From: Bacillus sp. MRMR6
Lineage (GTDB): Bacteria > Bacillota > Bacilli > Bacillales > Cytobacillaceae
Length of the DNA stretch: 64,000 nt
Reading direction: 5' to 3'
Assembly: GCF_001940785.1 (NCBI RefSeq)
Contig: NZ_MSLS01000020.1
Span: forward strand, 4,102-68,101
The notes beneath the pieces are model-generated. The model saw nothing but the letters and a program-made list of their open reading frames with translations. It was not told where the DNA came from and did not search any database. Below are positions 9,460-18,071 of the stretch, one piece after another. Positions within the stretch are counted from its first letter, which is position 1; every line of letters starts with the position of its first letter. A program made the position numbers and the translations under genes.

Positions 9460-10728
9460 ATGCAATTCATTAATAATCTACTTCTGGATATGGAATTAGA
9501 TCCTAGATTAGTAGAATATCTTTCAATTATAATCAAGATTCTGCTAATAGGGCTTATCTGTATCGTAGCAAATTTTATCTCAAAGAAAATAGTGATCAGG
9601 ATCATTACTCGTATCGTTATAAACTCCAAAGTCAAGTGGGGTCAAATCATCTTGGAAAGGCAAGTTTTTCGAAAGTTATCCCATATTGTCCCTTCGATAA
9701 TTATTTATTCGTTTTCTTCAACCTTTCCAATCTATCAATCAACCATCGAGAAATTGGCCATTGCCTATACCATTATTGTAGGGTTAGTGTTTATACAAAG
9801 CTTACTTAATGCATTTAATGATATTTATCAAACCTTTGAAATATCCAAGGTTAAGCCTATTAAAGGATATATTCAGGTGGTTAACATTATTTTCATGACT
9901 CTCGGGTTTATCTTAGTTATCTCGAACCTAATAGGAAAGAGTCCTCTTATTCTATTAAGTGGTATTGGTGCTCTCTCGGCCGTTTTGATGTTAGTATTTA
10001 AAGATTCGTTACTAGGACTAGTGGCAGGAATTCAGTTGACGGCCAATGATATGGTTCGGGTTGGTGACTGGATTGAAATGCCAAAGTATGGAGCAGATGG
10101 TGATGTTATTGATATTTCTTTAAATACCGTAAAGATTCAAAATGGGGACAAAACGATTACGATGATACCCAGCTATGCCCTTATTTCCGATTCTTTTAAA
10201 AACTGGAGGGGGATGCAAGGCTCAGGTGGAAGACGTATTAAACGCTCATTGTATATAGATACAAGCAGTATCATGTTTTGCACAGAGGATATGATTAACA
10301 AATTTATAAAGGTCCATTACCTATCAGACTACATTATTCATAAGGAAAGGGAAATTGATGAGTACAATGCCAAAAATGAAATAGATAGGAACAATCACGT
10401 GAATGGAAGAGCCCTTACCAATATTGGTGTATTTAGGGCGTACATCAACAATTACCTCAAAAATCATCCTGGAATCAATCAGAATATGACCATAATGGTG
10501 AGACAGCTAGCACATAATGAACACGGAATGCCATTAGAAATTTATGCATTTACCAATGACGTACAGTGGGCAGTTTATGAATCTGTGCAATCCGATATTT
10601 TTGACCATCTATTTGCAGTTGCACAAGAGTTTGGACTTAGAGTATTCCAGAATCCATCTGGGGCTGATTTAAGAAACATGGTAGAAGAATCGAGCAACAA
10701 AGCCTTGATTGGCAAAAGAAGCTATTGA
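9460..10728 (+). CDS. MscS-family mechanosensitive channel (YbdG-like)
   Basis: A 422-residue small-conductance mechanosensitive channel of the YbdG/MscM subtype. Transmembrane segments lie at about residues 20-40, 65-85, 90-110 and 135-155, followed by the pore helix (LLSGIGALSAVLMLVFKDSLLGLVAG) and the cytoplasmic beta domain (VRVGDWIEMP). A long alpha/beta C-terminal region ends in FTNDVQW..YE..QSDIFDH. Members open on hypo-osmotic shock to release solutes. ATG 9460 follows TGGAGGAAAAC. It stands alone, flanked by rlmCD relics. Confidence 0.9.
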   Translation: MQFINNLLLDMELDPRLVEYLSIIIKILLIGLICIVANFISKKIVIRIITRIVINSKVKWGQIILERQVFRKLSHIVPSIIIYSFSSTFPIYQSTIEKLAIAYTIIVGLVFIQSLLNAFNDIYQTFEISKVKPIKGYIQVVNIIFMTLGFILVISNLIGKSPLILLSGIGALSAVLMLVFKDSLLGLVAGIQLTANDMVRVGDWIEMPKYGADGDVIDISLNTVKIQNGDKTITMIPSYALISDSFKNWRGMQGSGGRRIKRSLYIDTSSIMFCTEDMINKFIKVHYLSDYIIHKEREIDEYNAKNEIDRNNHVNGRALTNIGVFRAYINNYLKNHPGINQNMTIMVRQLAHNEHGMPLEIYAFTNDVQWAVYESVQSDIFDHLFAVAQEFGLRVFQNPSGADLRNMVEESSNKALIGKRSY

Positions 10729-10884
10729 AATAATCAATTACAGTAACAAAAACGGCTGCTTTAAATAACACATTCGTTTTTTTCTAATTCAAGAAACTAC
10801 TTTGGAAAGCCTTTATACCTTGCCGGTGTCAATTTTTATATATTAACAGCATAATGATAGCTCAAAAAAGACTCACCAACATCC

Positions 10885-10940
10885 CATATGTTGCAACATA
10901 AACTCTGGACATGTGGAGTGCGTATCGCAACTTGTCTTAA
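10885..10940 (+). pseudogene. rlmCD 3'-end relic 2
   Basis: The stretch at 10909-10940 reads HVECVSQLVLK then a stop, the same terminal peptide as relic 1 ([11 protein letters not shown]). Upstream bases resemble those of relic 3. In the 362-bp gap 10729-11090 nothing else is recognisable except the following terminator. Confidence 0.65.
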
Positions 10941-10960
10941 AAAAATAAAAAATACTATTC

Positions 10961-10987
10961 GGCCCTGTTACTAAACCGGGCCTTTTT
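10961..10987 (+). terminator. Terminator after rlmCD relic 2
   Basis: GGCCC and GGGCC pair across a 13-nt loop, followed by TTTTTT. Confidence 0.75.
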
Positions 10988-11090
10988 TATGTAGAACTTT
11001 ACAGGTCCTAAGTGTTTATCACAATAATTTAAACAAAAAGAGCGCTAATCCTACTTAGATTAGCGCCCATCCCAGTTACAGTTCATTTTT

Positions 11091-12314
11091 TTATTGCATT
11101 GGTAGCCAGCTGACTTTCCAAACATTCATTTTAGAATCTTTAATCAATCGGAATGCCGGGAGTGAGCCTTCTTGGCCCTTCCAAGTAATTATTGCTTCAT
11201 TGTCGTTTAAATAATTGATTTTGAATTCTTTAACCTGTTGCAGTTCAGAATGTAACTTTTTATCGTTTTCATTGAATATAGCTCCATAAAATTCAGGCTC
11301 GCCAAAATATTCTTCTTCGGAAGGAGTACCAAACATTTCTCCTTTTATATATAGGGCATAAGTCGTTTCGGAATCCTCCAAATGCTTTGCATAAAAGTAC
11401 AACTTAAATACATCCAATGGTGACAAACCAGCTAGAAGTTGATCATCTTTCTTGCTTGCATATCCCTTATACAATGCCTTTAATTCAGCAGAAGGCTCAA
11501 TGTTTGTTTGAACACTTTTTGAATCTTCAATAGGTGCTCCTATTCCATCCTCTTCTTCATCGTTCGTTATCGATTCCTTTTCTACTTGTTTGAAAATTCT
11601 TGAATACATTTCTTTTATGTGTTCTTCAATCATTTCATCATTATAAAGACCAAAACCCCAGCTTTTTAATGAGTCATCTTCTGCAGATTTAAGAACTCCG
11701 ACTGCATAGCTATTACCAGGAGTCCAATCCCATGACTCATTATATTCAGTAGTATTTACGGTAAAAGGAATATGGCTTTTCGCCGATATGAAAAAGAATG
11801 GAATCGTCGAATTTAGGTAAACATCTGCATATTGACTTTCAGCAGCTTGCGATAGATTCTCTTGCATAATAAACACTGCATCATATGAATCTAGATCATT
11901 ACTCATCAACATTATTTTTTCAAAGGAAAATCCACTAAAACTTACTTGTTTCTCTTTAATTTCAGGTGATTCTCCAACGACTGCTATATTTAGTGGTTTT
12001 CCTTCGTACATTTCAAATTCGGGATCTTCATTTGTAATTGGGGGTTCCTTAATATTAGGAGTTGCTTTACCGCCACGAGTTAAATCTTGTGGAAAAAGAT
12101 CTAACTGCTGGTTTACAATTCCTAAGATAAAAACAACCATCAATCCATATGCAATATAGGTTAATGCCTTTGGCACATACTTTGAAAAGTCTTTTAGAGG
12201 TTTCGATTGCACCGATTCAAGTTTTCGATATACATTTTCTCTATCTTTATTCGTAAATGTTGTGACATTCTGCTTTTCATAAACTCTCTTTAAATCCTTT
12301 AGTTGTTTATCCAA
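11091..12314 (-). CDS. Probable anti-sigma factor, membrane-anchored
   Basis: A 407-residue protein whose gene overlaps the end of the ECF sigma-factor gene by 16 nt, indicating translational coupling. An N-terminal ~40-residue cytoplasmic part (many K/E/R) precedes one transmembrane helix at about 47-67 (ALTYIAYGLMVVFILGIV). A long extracytoplasmic part follows, with an acidic Pro-rich linker (PNIKEPPITNEDPEFE) and a C-terminal region resembling lipocalin/NTF2-like folds (FKLYFYAKHLEDSETTYALY ... WKVSWLPMQ). No cysteine-zinc motif is seen. The role is inferred from gene order, and I do not recognise the outer domain. Confidence 0.7.
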   Translation of the reverse strand: MDKQLKDLKRVYEKQNVTTFTNKDRENVYRKLESVQSKPLKDFSKYVPKALTYIAYGLMVVFILGIVNQQLDLFPQDLTRGGKATPNIKEPPITNEDPEFEMYEGKPLNIAVVGESPEIKEKQVSFSGFSFEKIMLMSNDLDSYDAVFIMQENLSQAAESQYADVYLNSTIPFFFISAKSHIPFTVNTTEYNESWDWTPGNSYAVGVLKSAEDDSLKSWGFGLYNDEMIEEHIKEMYSRIFKQVEKESITNDEEEDGIGAPIEDSKSVQTNIEPSAELKALYKGYASKKDDQLLAGLSPLDVFKLYFYAKHLEDSETTYALYIKGEMFGTPSEEEYFGEPEFYGAIFNENDKKLHSELQQVKEFKINYLNDNEAIITWKGQEGSLPAFRLIKDSKMNVWKVSWLPMQ

Positions 12315-12895
12315 ATATCTTCACCTCTTTCAGATTGGATAATATTCTTTAATTTCCCTTTACCACGGTTTAGGCGTGTTCTTACCGTATTTTGGTTAAT
12401 TGACAGGGAATCAGCAATTTCGTTAACAGAGAATTCTTCGAAATAGAAAAGGATAATAACTTCACGGTACTTCATTGGCAGAGACAAGACTTGATTAAGT
12501 AATTGCTTTTCTTCATTCTTTTCTATTAGGTGCTGCTCTGGAGTATTAGGATGATCCGCGGATTTCACGAATCGTTCTAACCGCCCCTTAAGTTTAATGT
12601 TACGAACCTTCCAACTTCTCAGATAGTCCTTACATTTATTGATTGCAATCGCATATACCCAACTTCGTAGAGTTGACTTACCTTGAAATGTGTTCAATTT
12701 TCGATATACCGTTACGAAAACTTCCTGTGTTACATCATCGGCATCACTCGGATTTTTTATATAACTATAAACCAGCCTTTTAATTTCTGGACCATATTCA
12801 TTCATAATACTTTCGAGCGTTTCTGTAGGATTAAATTCCATAGTTTCCAGCAGTTCCTTACTATATTGCAAATCATTGCGATTTATGTAATCCAC
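12299..12895 (-). CDS. ECF-type RNA polymerase sigma factor
   Basis: A 198-residue extracytoplasmic-function sigma factor. Region 2 covers residues about 33-100 (DDVTQEVFVTVYRKL then STLRSWVYAIAINKCKDYLR); region 4 lies at about 135-190 (LPMKYREVIILFYFEEFSVNEIA then NTVRTRLNRGKGKL, a helix-turn-helix). Region 3 is absent, as usual. Start is GTG 12895, five bases after a purine-rich GGGGAGGGG. The partner anti-sigma gene overlaps its end. It resembles SigX/SigV-type factors of Bacillus, but the subgroup cannot be fixed by eye. Confidence 0.9.
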   Translation of the reverse strand: MDYINRNDLQYSKELLETMEFNPTETLESIMNEYGPEIKRLVYSYIKNPSDADDVTQEVFVTVYRKLNTFQGKSTLRSWVYAIAINKCKDYLRSWKVRNIKLKGRLERFVKSADHPNTPEQHLIEKNEEKQLLNQVLSLPMKYREVIILFYFEEFSVNEIADSLSINQNTVRTRLNRGKGKLKNIIQSERGEDIWINN

Positions 12896-12923
12896 ATGTT
12901 CCCCTCCCCGCTTTCAAGAGTAA

Positions 12924-12950
12924 GACGAAGCTAGTTAGAAAAATAGTTCG
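12924..12950 (-). promoter_or_regulatory. Candidate autoregulatory ECF promoter
   Basis: On the minus strand CGAAC (12950-12946) and CGTC (12927-12924) are 18 bp apart. This is close to the AAC-N16/17-CGTC pattern of Bacillus ECF promoters, so the operon may be self-activated. One base too long, so tentative. Confidence 0.3.
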
Positions 12951-13031
12951 TTTTTCTACAAATTTTTTTAAAAGCTACCTCATTGTAAATTAGTTCAAGA
13001 AAAAAGCGTTAAAATTAATATAGATATAGAT

Positions 13032-13070
13032 AAAAAGCTCATTCCTAACGTTAGTTTGGATGAGCTTTTT
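13032..13070. terminator. Bidirectional hairpin
   Basis: AAAAAGCTCAT pairs with ATGAGCTTTTT across 17 nt, with A/T tracts on both sides. It separates the sigma operon from the ABC-F gene. Confidence 0.75.
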
Positions 13071-13120
13071 TAAGAAAATCTAAAGTATAATTTTAGAGAA
13101 AATTTTAGATGGTTTAATAA

Positions 13121-13155
13121 AAGGGGTACCCAAGTGATTCATGGGGGTACCCCTT
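13121..13155 (-). terminator. Terminator of ABC-F gene
   Basis: AAGGGGTACCC pairs with GGGTACCCCTT. On the minus strand it is followed by TTTTATT. Confidence 0.8.
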
Positions 13156-13163
13156 AATCTTAA

Positions 13164-14717
13164 TTAAAATACTTTTGTAGTCCAATCCTCACAATTCCAA
13201 ATATCGGTCGCAATTTCACGGTAGAATTCAGGTTCGTGGGATACCATCAAGATACTTCCGCGATATGCCTTTAAAGCACGCTTTAATTCTTCTTTTGCGT
13301 CAACATCCAAGTGATTGGTAGGTTCGTCTAGAATTAATAAATTCGTTGGTGTGTTAATAATTTTACACAAGCGAACTTTGGCTTTTTCGCCACCAGAAAG
13401 GACTTCGACTTTACTTTCAATATGTTTCGTCGTTAATCCACATTTTGCAAGAGCAGCTCGGACTTCAGCCTGATTCATACTTGGGAACTCGCTCCAAATC
13501 TCTTCAATACAAGTGTTGTAGTTGGACTGTTTAACTTCCTGCTCAAAGTAACCGATGTGTTGATACTCACCACGTTCCACTTTACCCTCCAGCGGATCAA
13601 TCAACCCAAGAATACTTTTTAAAAGAGTAGACTTACCAATCCCGTTTGCACCCACGAATGCTATTTTTTGACCGCGTTCCATTTTCAAATTCAAAGGGCG
13701 AGAAAGTGGTTCATTGTAACCAATCACAAGATCATCAGCTGTGAAAATATAACGACTGGCTGCACGAGCTTCTTTGAAGTTAAACTCTGGTTTCGGCTTC
13801 TCTCTTCCCAATTCAATAACATCCATTTTGTCGAGCTTCTTCTGACGAGACATCGCCATATTACGAGTCGCAACACTTGCCTTGTTACGAGCAACGAAAT
13901 CTTTCAAATTAGCAATTTCTTGTTGTTGACGCTTGTAAGCAGACTCTAGCTGTTGCTTCTTCATTTCATAAATATTTAAGTAGTTATTATAGTCACCAAC
14001 ATAGCGATTCAACTCTTGGTTTTCCATGTGATAGATCAAGTTAACAACATTGTTCAAGAATGGAATATCATGTGAAATCAAGATAAATGCATTCTCATAT
14101 TCCTGTAAATAGCGCTTCAACCATTCGATATGCTGTTCATCCAAATAGTTCGTAGGCTCGTCCAGTAATAGGATTTCAGGCTTTTCTAGCAAAAGTTTAG
14201 CTAGCAAAACTTTCGTACGTTGCCCACCGCTAAGATCATCTACATCTCGATCGAGTCCAACATCGTCTAATCCTAGACCACGAGCGACTTCCTCAACTTT
14301 TGAATTAATTTGATAGAAGTCATTACTATCTAAAGTTTCTTGTAGTTCTCCAACTTCTGCAAGTAGGGCATCAATATCAGCACCTTCATCACCCATTTTT
14401 GCATAAAGGTCATTGATCTCTGATTCAGCATCAAAAAGATATTGAAAAGCAGTACTCAAAGCGTCACGCATCGTAGCACCTTTTTGAAGTACAGCATGCT
14501 GATCTAAATAACCAACCCGAACTTTTCTTGACCACTCAACTTTCCCCTCATCGGGCTGCAACTTCCCAGTAACAATATTCATGAAAGTAGACTTACCCTC
14601 ACCATTTGCCCCAACGAGTCCAACGTGTTCACCTTTTAAAAGTCGAAAAGACACATTATTAAAAATCGCACGATCTCCGAAACCGTGACTTAAATTTTGT
14701 ACGTTTAATACGCTCAT
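13164..14717 (-). CDS. ABC-F family ribosome-associated ATPase
   Basis: A soluble 517-residue protein with two ABC ATPase domains and no membrane segment. Domain 1 has Walker A GANGEGKST (about 36-44), signature LSGGQ and Walker B LLLDEPTNYLD. Domain 2 has GANGIGKST, signature LSGGE and LLILDEPTNHLD. The charged linker between (AYKRQQQEIANLKDFVARNKAS) is the P-site tRNA-interaction motif region. ABC-F proteins act on the ribosomal E site in translation quality control or antibiotic protection. It resembles the YkpA/YbiT housekeeping-type group more than Vga/Lsa, but a resistance role cannot be excluded by eye. ATG 14717 follows AAGGGG. Confidence 0.92.
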   Translation of the reverse strand: MSVLNVQNLSHGFGDRAIFNNVSFRLLKGEHVGLVGANGEGKSTFMNIVTGKLQPDEGKVEWSRKVRVGYLDQHAVLQKGATMRDALSTAFQYLFDAESEINDLYAKMGDEGADIDALLAEVGELQETLDSNDFYQINSKVEEVARGLGLDDVGLDRDVDDLSGGQRTKVLLAKLLLEKPEILLLDEPTNYLDEQHIEWLKRYLQEYENAFILISHDIPFLNNVVNLIYHMENQELNRYVGDYNNYLNIYEMKKQQLESAYKRQQQEIANLKDFVARNKASVATRNMAMSRQKKLDKMDVIELGREKPKPEFNFKEARAASRYIFTADDLVIGYNEPLSRPLNLKMERGQKIAFVGANGIGKSTLLKSILGLIDPLEGKVERGEYQHIGYFEQEVKQSNYNTCIEEIWSEFPSMNQAEVRAALAKCGLTTKHIESKVEVLSGGEKAKVRLCKIINTPTNLLILDEPTNHLDVDAKEELKRALKAYRGSILMVSHEPEFYREIATDIWNCEDWTTKVF

Positions 14718-15013
14718 TTTTTTAACCCCTTATCTAAAATCACATGAGAATATCTTATTAAATTTCGTCTGCTTTTTCTATCTTGAAGTTATTTTTATGG
14801 AAAATTAAATTCGATTTTTGGGGCTAAATTGAAGTCTGCCCCTTCTTAATTAAAATGAGTTTATTTAATTATATTAACTTTGGCGTATAGCAATTGTGTA
14901 AAAGTCTATTATACAACCGAACCTGGAGGTAAGATATAGGTTCTTCCCATATTGAATAACTGTACAAGCAATGAAAGATGGTTGGGTTCTAAACTGAAAT
15001 AATAAAGTGTAAA

Positions 15014-15085
15014 CTCCTCAACACCGCATGTGTTGCCACATACACTCCAAACATGTTTAGTGCGTGGCAAATCTTGTATTAAAAT
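15014..15085 (+). pseudogene. rlmCD 3'-end relic 3
   Basis: The segment aligns with relic 2 over about 70 bp (CAACA.C.GCATGTGTTGC.ACATA.ACTC), including the degenerate HV*CVA.LVL peptide with an in-frame stop. A weak hairpin with CGGC/GCCG arms and a T-run (about 15098-15130) follows. The rest of the 14718-15486 gap has no gene. Confidence 0.6.
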
Positions 15086-15097
15086 TATAAGTTTTTT

Positions 15098-15131
15098 CCG
15101 GCCCAGTAGATGCATACGGAGCCGTTTTTTT
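15098..15131 (+). terminator. Terminator after rlmCD relic 3
   Basis: TCCGGC and GCCG/CGGA arms surround a 15-nt loop, followed by seven Ts. Confidence 0.5.
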
Positions 15132-15250
15132 CGCGCAAAGGATATAGAAGTTTTCTGTCAAAAACCAACATACTTCGGGGTGTGTCAGGCACCAAGATTA
15201 GAATAAAACTTTATTCTACCTCGCAATAAAATAATTTGTCAATAAGAAAT

Positions 15251-15279
15251 TTGTAATAATTTCAAAAAAATGTTATAAT
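15251..15279 (+). promoter_or_regulatory. Sigma-A promoter of the 15487 gene
   Basis: TTGTAA (15251-15256), a 17-bp spacer and TATAAT (15274-15279). It implies a ~200-nt 5' leader before the gene at 15487. Confidence 0.6.
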
Positions 15280-15486
15280 AGTCTTACAATTGTTTTTTCA
15301 ATCGTATTCCGAATTACGCTGTATTTTTTTGCAGATCGAATTATGGAAACGTTTTTTTAATATCCTTTTTTAAACCGAAGAAAAATTCAAACAGTTGTGT
15401 GAGCTTTTAAGGTAAGTTAGTTGAATAAAGTTATTAATGTACTATCTAATAGTACCCGAGTTTTTTCTACAAGGAGGACTAGAATA

Positions 15487-16341
15487 ATGAATTTAATCAA
15501 TAAGAAAGTTACACACAAGAGGTTTGGCATAGGGAGTATAGTTGAACATAATGATTCAAGTATTGAAATACATTTCGCTTCGGAAAATAAAAAGTTTGTT
15601 TTCCCCGATGTATTTGGTGAGCACCTAAAACTACATGATAAAAGTGTTGCTAATTCACTCGAGAAAATTATACAAAAAAAGGAATTGGAACGAAAGGAGG
15701 AAGAATGGAAAAAGGAAGAGGAAAAAAAACTACAACGAAAATATCAGGAACTTCGCTTGGGACATGAAAAGCTTATGAAAAATCATAAACTTCATCCCGA
15801 ATCACAAATGGTTTTTTGGTGTGACACAGAAGAACAGAATAGTTCTTTTGCAGAGTGGAAGGTTTTTTCAGGTGTAATAAAAAGTGGTAATAACCAGGGG
15901 AAGCCAAACAAACCCATTCGCTTGCACCAAAATAGCGCAGTTCTGCTAACAGCAATAGATTCAAGCATGCCTGAAAAAGACAGACGTATCTTAGGTGTTT
16001 ATATGGTGAATGAGGATTTTATCGGTAAGCTTTGTGAAAATGGATATATTCCCGCTCATTCAGAATACAGACTCCAACTTACAGAACAGGAATCGGATCA
16101 GATGCTTTTCTGGAAATATTACGTAAACGAAAAATTCCCTCAAAAAATGACATGGAATACAGGTAAATACCGTTATTTTGAAAATTCATGGGTGGCTCAA
16201 ATTTTGCGTGATATAGTTTCGTTGAAAAGTGACCCAAAGGAACGAGAGCTGGCACAACAATTTTTTGACCATTTTTGTAAAATGAATCAGATAATAGAGC
16301 AAGAGTTACCAAAGCCTAATGGCGCATTAATGCGTATTTAG
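15487..16341 (+). CDS. Conserved protein of unknown function with PcrA-like N-terminal motif
   Basis: A 284-residue soluble protein. The first ~55 residues (KVTHKRFGIGSIVEHNDSSI..IHF) resemble the small beta-barrel motif found at the C terminus of UvrD/PcrA helicases, a protein-interaction module. A Lys/Glu-rich coiled coil follows (about 57-90), then an alpha/beta C-terminal region (residues ~105-280) that I do not recognise. Start ATG 15487 follows AAGGAGG; the longer frame from 15421 lacks a ribosome site. Such proteins occur in Firmicutes, sometimes mislabelled malate synthase. Function unknown. Confidence 0.75.
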   Translation: MNLINKKVTHKRFGIGSIVEHNDSSIEIHFASENKKFVFPDVFGEHLKLHDKSVANSLEKIIQKKELERKEEEWKKEEEKKLQRKYQELRLGHEKLMKNHKLHPESQMVFWCDTEEQNSSFAEWKVFSGVIKSGNNQGKPNKPIRLHQNSAVLLTAIDSSMPEKDRRILGVYMVNEDFIGKLCENGYIPAHSEYRLQLTEQESDQMLFWKYYVNEKFPQKMTWNTGKYRYFENSWVAQILRDIVSLKSDPKERELAQQFFDHFCKMNQIIEQELPKPNGALMRI

Positions 16342-16455
16342 ACGTTAGCCCAAGGATAATAAGAATGCCAGGGGACTGACACATTTTCTCACCCCACTAA
16401 TAGCGATTTTGTTTTGAGGTGAGAATAAATAGAGATAAATGAAAAAGTGGATGAG

Positions 16456-16507
16456 GCAACTCATTTTAAAAGAAGGCAACTAACCCCTAGTGGGCGTTGC
16501 CTTTTTT
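16456..16507 (+). pseudogene. rlmCD 3'-end relic 4 with its terminator
   Basis: A 31-nt block (16456-16486) is identical to 9240-9270 in relic 1 and encodes QLILKEGN then stop. The GGCAAC/GTTGCC terminator and the following ACGTTTCT are also shared. The left-hand 630-bp region 16342-16971 otherwise holds only the recombinase relic. Confidence 0.75.
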
Positions 16508-16764
16508 ACGTTTCTTGACATGGATTGACGAAACTGTATTGAATACGGACACTGCCATCATGCTCATATGTGATCTTTTCAACTTGGAGCAGTTGCAGTT
16601 CTAGTTCGACTGGTCATCATCACTTGAACTGCATTAAACATTTCTTTTGGGATGATGGCTTCATGTGTATCTTCCATATTAATTAAGTCATCTTCGTTAA
16701 CCTCACGCCGTTTTGCAGATGTGACTGTAATCGTCTCGGTTCTGCTTTGTATTAAGGTCGCCAC
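16506..16764 (-). pseudogene. Large serine recombinase, C-terminal relic
   Basis: The minus strand reads EDTHEAIIPKEMFNAVQVMM, the typical Recombinase-domain segment (ENTHxAIIxxExFxxVQ). After a frame change near 16580 comes VEKITYEHDGSVRIQYSF, the usual end of large serine integrases, stopping at 16506-16508. The N-terminal catalytic domain, most of the DNA-binding domain and the zinc ribbon are missing. Its stop lies inside the T-run of the rlmCD-relic terminator, as expected for an integrase gene reaching the edge of an integrated element. Confidence 0.7.
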
Positions 16765-16971
16765 TGTAATGATGGTTGTTTAAAATTTTTTTAATACTTG
16801 AAGCGTGCCATAAAGACGAGGCATTGGATTTATTAGCTACTTGAGATGGAGTTGGGATATTAGCTGTTGACGCGGCTTGATTAGAAAAATAGAACTAAAA
16901 GATTTGTTTTGTCCAATCAAACAAACCCCTCAACACATGTTATATAGTAAAAACATAAAAAGAGGGTTACG

Positions 16972-17364
16972 ATGTTTGCGAATCAAATTATATCAACGGG
17001 TTTACAATTTTTAGGGACCCCATATATGTTCAACGCACCATCTTATCAATCAGATACATTCGATTGCAGTTCATTTATACAATATATTTTTGGAGTTAAT
17101 GGAATTCATCTGCCAAGAAACTCCCGCCAGCAATTTGAAATAGGGGTTCCGATTCCTTTTGATCAGATCAAGAAAGGAGATTTACTATTTTTTACTACGA
17201 AAGCGCGAAAAAATAGGCAGGGCCTCTCAAGAATTGGACATGTAGCCATTTATATTGGACAAGGGCAGATCCTTCATACCTACAGACAGGGGAAAAAAGT
17301 AATGATCTCTTTATTGAACTCGTATTGGAAGAAATCATTTATTGGGGCTAGAAGAGCTTTATAG
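16972..17364 (+). CDS. C40 (NlpC/P60) family peptidase, single domain
   Basis: A 130-residue papain-like peptidase domain. Catalytic Cys is in FDCSSF (about residue 32), His in IGHVAIYIG (about 91) and the third polar residue His in ILHTY (about 104). Family members cut gamma-D-Glu-diaminopimelate bonds in peptidoglycan. There is no signal peptide or wall-binding domain, so a cytoplasmic, spore or lysis-associated role is possible. ATG 16972 follows AGAGGG. Its stop is only 2 bp from the end of the convergent metalloprotease gene. Confidence 0.85.
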   Translation: MFANQIISTGLQFLGTPYMFNAPSYQSDTFDCSSFIQYIFGVNGIHLPRNSRQQFEIGVPIPFDQIKKGDLLFFTTKARKNRQGLSRIGHVAIYIGQGQILHTYRQGKKVMISLLNSYWKKSFIGARRAL

Positions 17365-17366
17365 TG

Positions 17367-18071
17367 CTAAAAATATTTAAGGTTATTTAAATAATCAACT
17401 GCTTCAAAATCGTTCATGCGTATTTTGACAATTTTACACTGCTTGGCCACTTGGCATTGCTTTAGTGAAATGACGGGGTTATCAGAAGGGGATATCGGAA
17501 ACATTAAATTTTTCCGGTTATTATTATGAGCAGGATCTACTCTTTTTGAGCGGGGATTAATATAGGGACCAGAAGGATCACTATGAATAAACGTATTTTC
17601 CCTTGCTTCATATCGTTTAAATAATATATGCCCTAATTCATGTGCCAATGTATAACGGCCGGTAGCCATGTCAGTTAGCAATAAACGTCCAAAAAATTCA
17701 TAATCCGTGCTGCTTTTAATATCTACCATCTCTGTTCCAGAGACACCCACAACTTTTTTGCCTCTGCCTTCAGCAAAGTAATCTCCATTTAAATAAAAAA
17801 TGTATATTCCTGTTTTATAATCATTGGAATATCTGGCGGCCCTGATTAAATCATCGATTAGCTTACTTTTGAAAACATTGGTTGCAGGAATTGAATCGGC
17901 ATTTATGATTCGGTTTCTTTTACTAAAAAAAATCCCTTTTAAAGTAAATTGAATACAACCATTCCAAGCAGAATTAGCCATATATAGATCTCGTTTTATG
18001 CGTTTCATATTTTCACCAGGATTCACATTGTTTGCAAAAAAAACATACACGTCAACTGTATAGATAGTCAA
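17367..18071 (-). CDS. HExxH zinc metalloprotease-like protein
   Basis: A 234-residue protein with the zincin motif HELGH at about residues 143-147 (YTLAHELGHILFKRYEA). A possible third ligand follows in TFIHSD about 15 residues later, so it is not a classical metzincin HExxHxxGxxH. No signal peptide or membrane segment is seen. The N-terminal region (YTVDVYVFFANNVNPGENMKR) is unlike families I know. Start is TTG 18071, with AAAGGGGG about 9 nt upstream on the minus strand. Target unknown; it converges with the C40 peptidase gene. Confidence 0.6.
   Translation of the reverse strand: MTIYTVDVYVFFANNVNPGENMKRIKRDLYMANSAWNGCIQFTLKGIFFSKRNRIINADSIPATNVFKSKLIDDLIRAARYSNDYKTGIYIFYLNGDYFAEGRGKKVVGVSGTEMVDIKSSTDYEFFGRLLLTDMATGRYTLAHELGHILFKRYEARENTFIHSDPSGPYINPRSKRVDPAHNNNRKNLMFPISPSDNPVISLKQCQVAKQCKIVKIRMNDFEAVDYLNNLKYF

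Noticed and set aside
13164..14717. ABC-F gene as an antibiotic-resistance determinant
   Set aside because: The sequence looks closer to housekeeping YkpA/YbiT-type proteins; no resistance-leader peptide was seen upstream. Left as an open possibility only.
14909..15115. 68-codon minus-strand frame
   Set aside because: It overlaps rlmCD relic 3 and its terminator on the opposite strand; no ribosome site.
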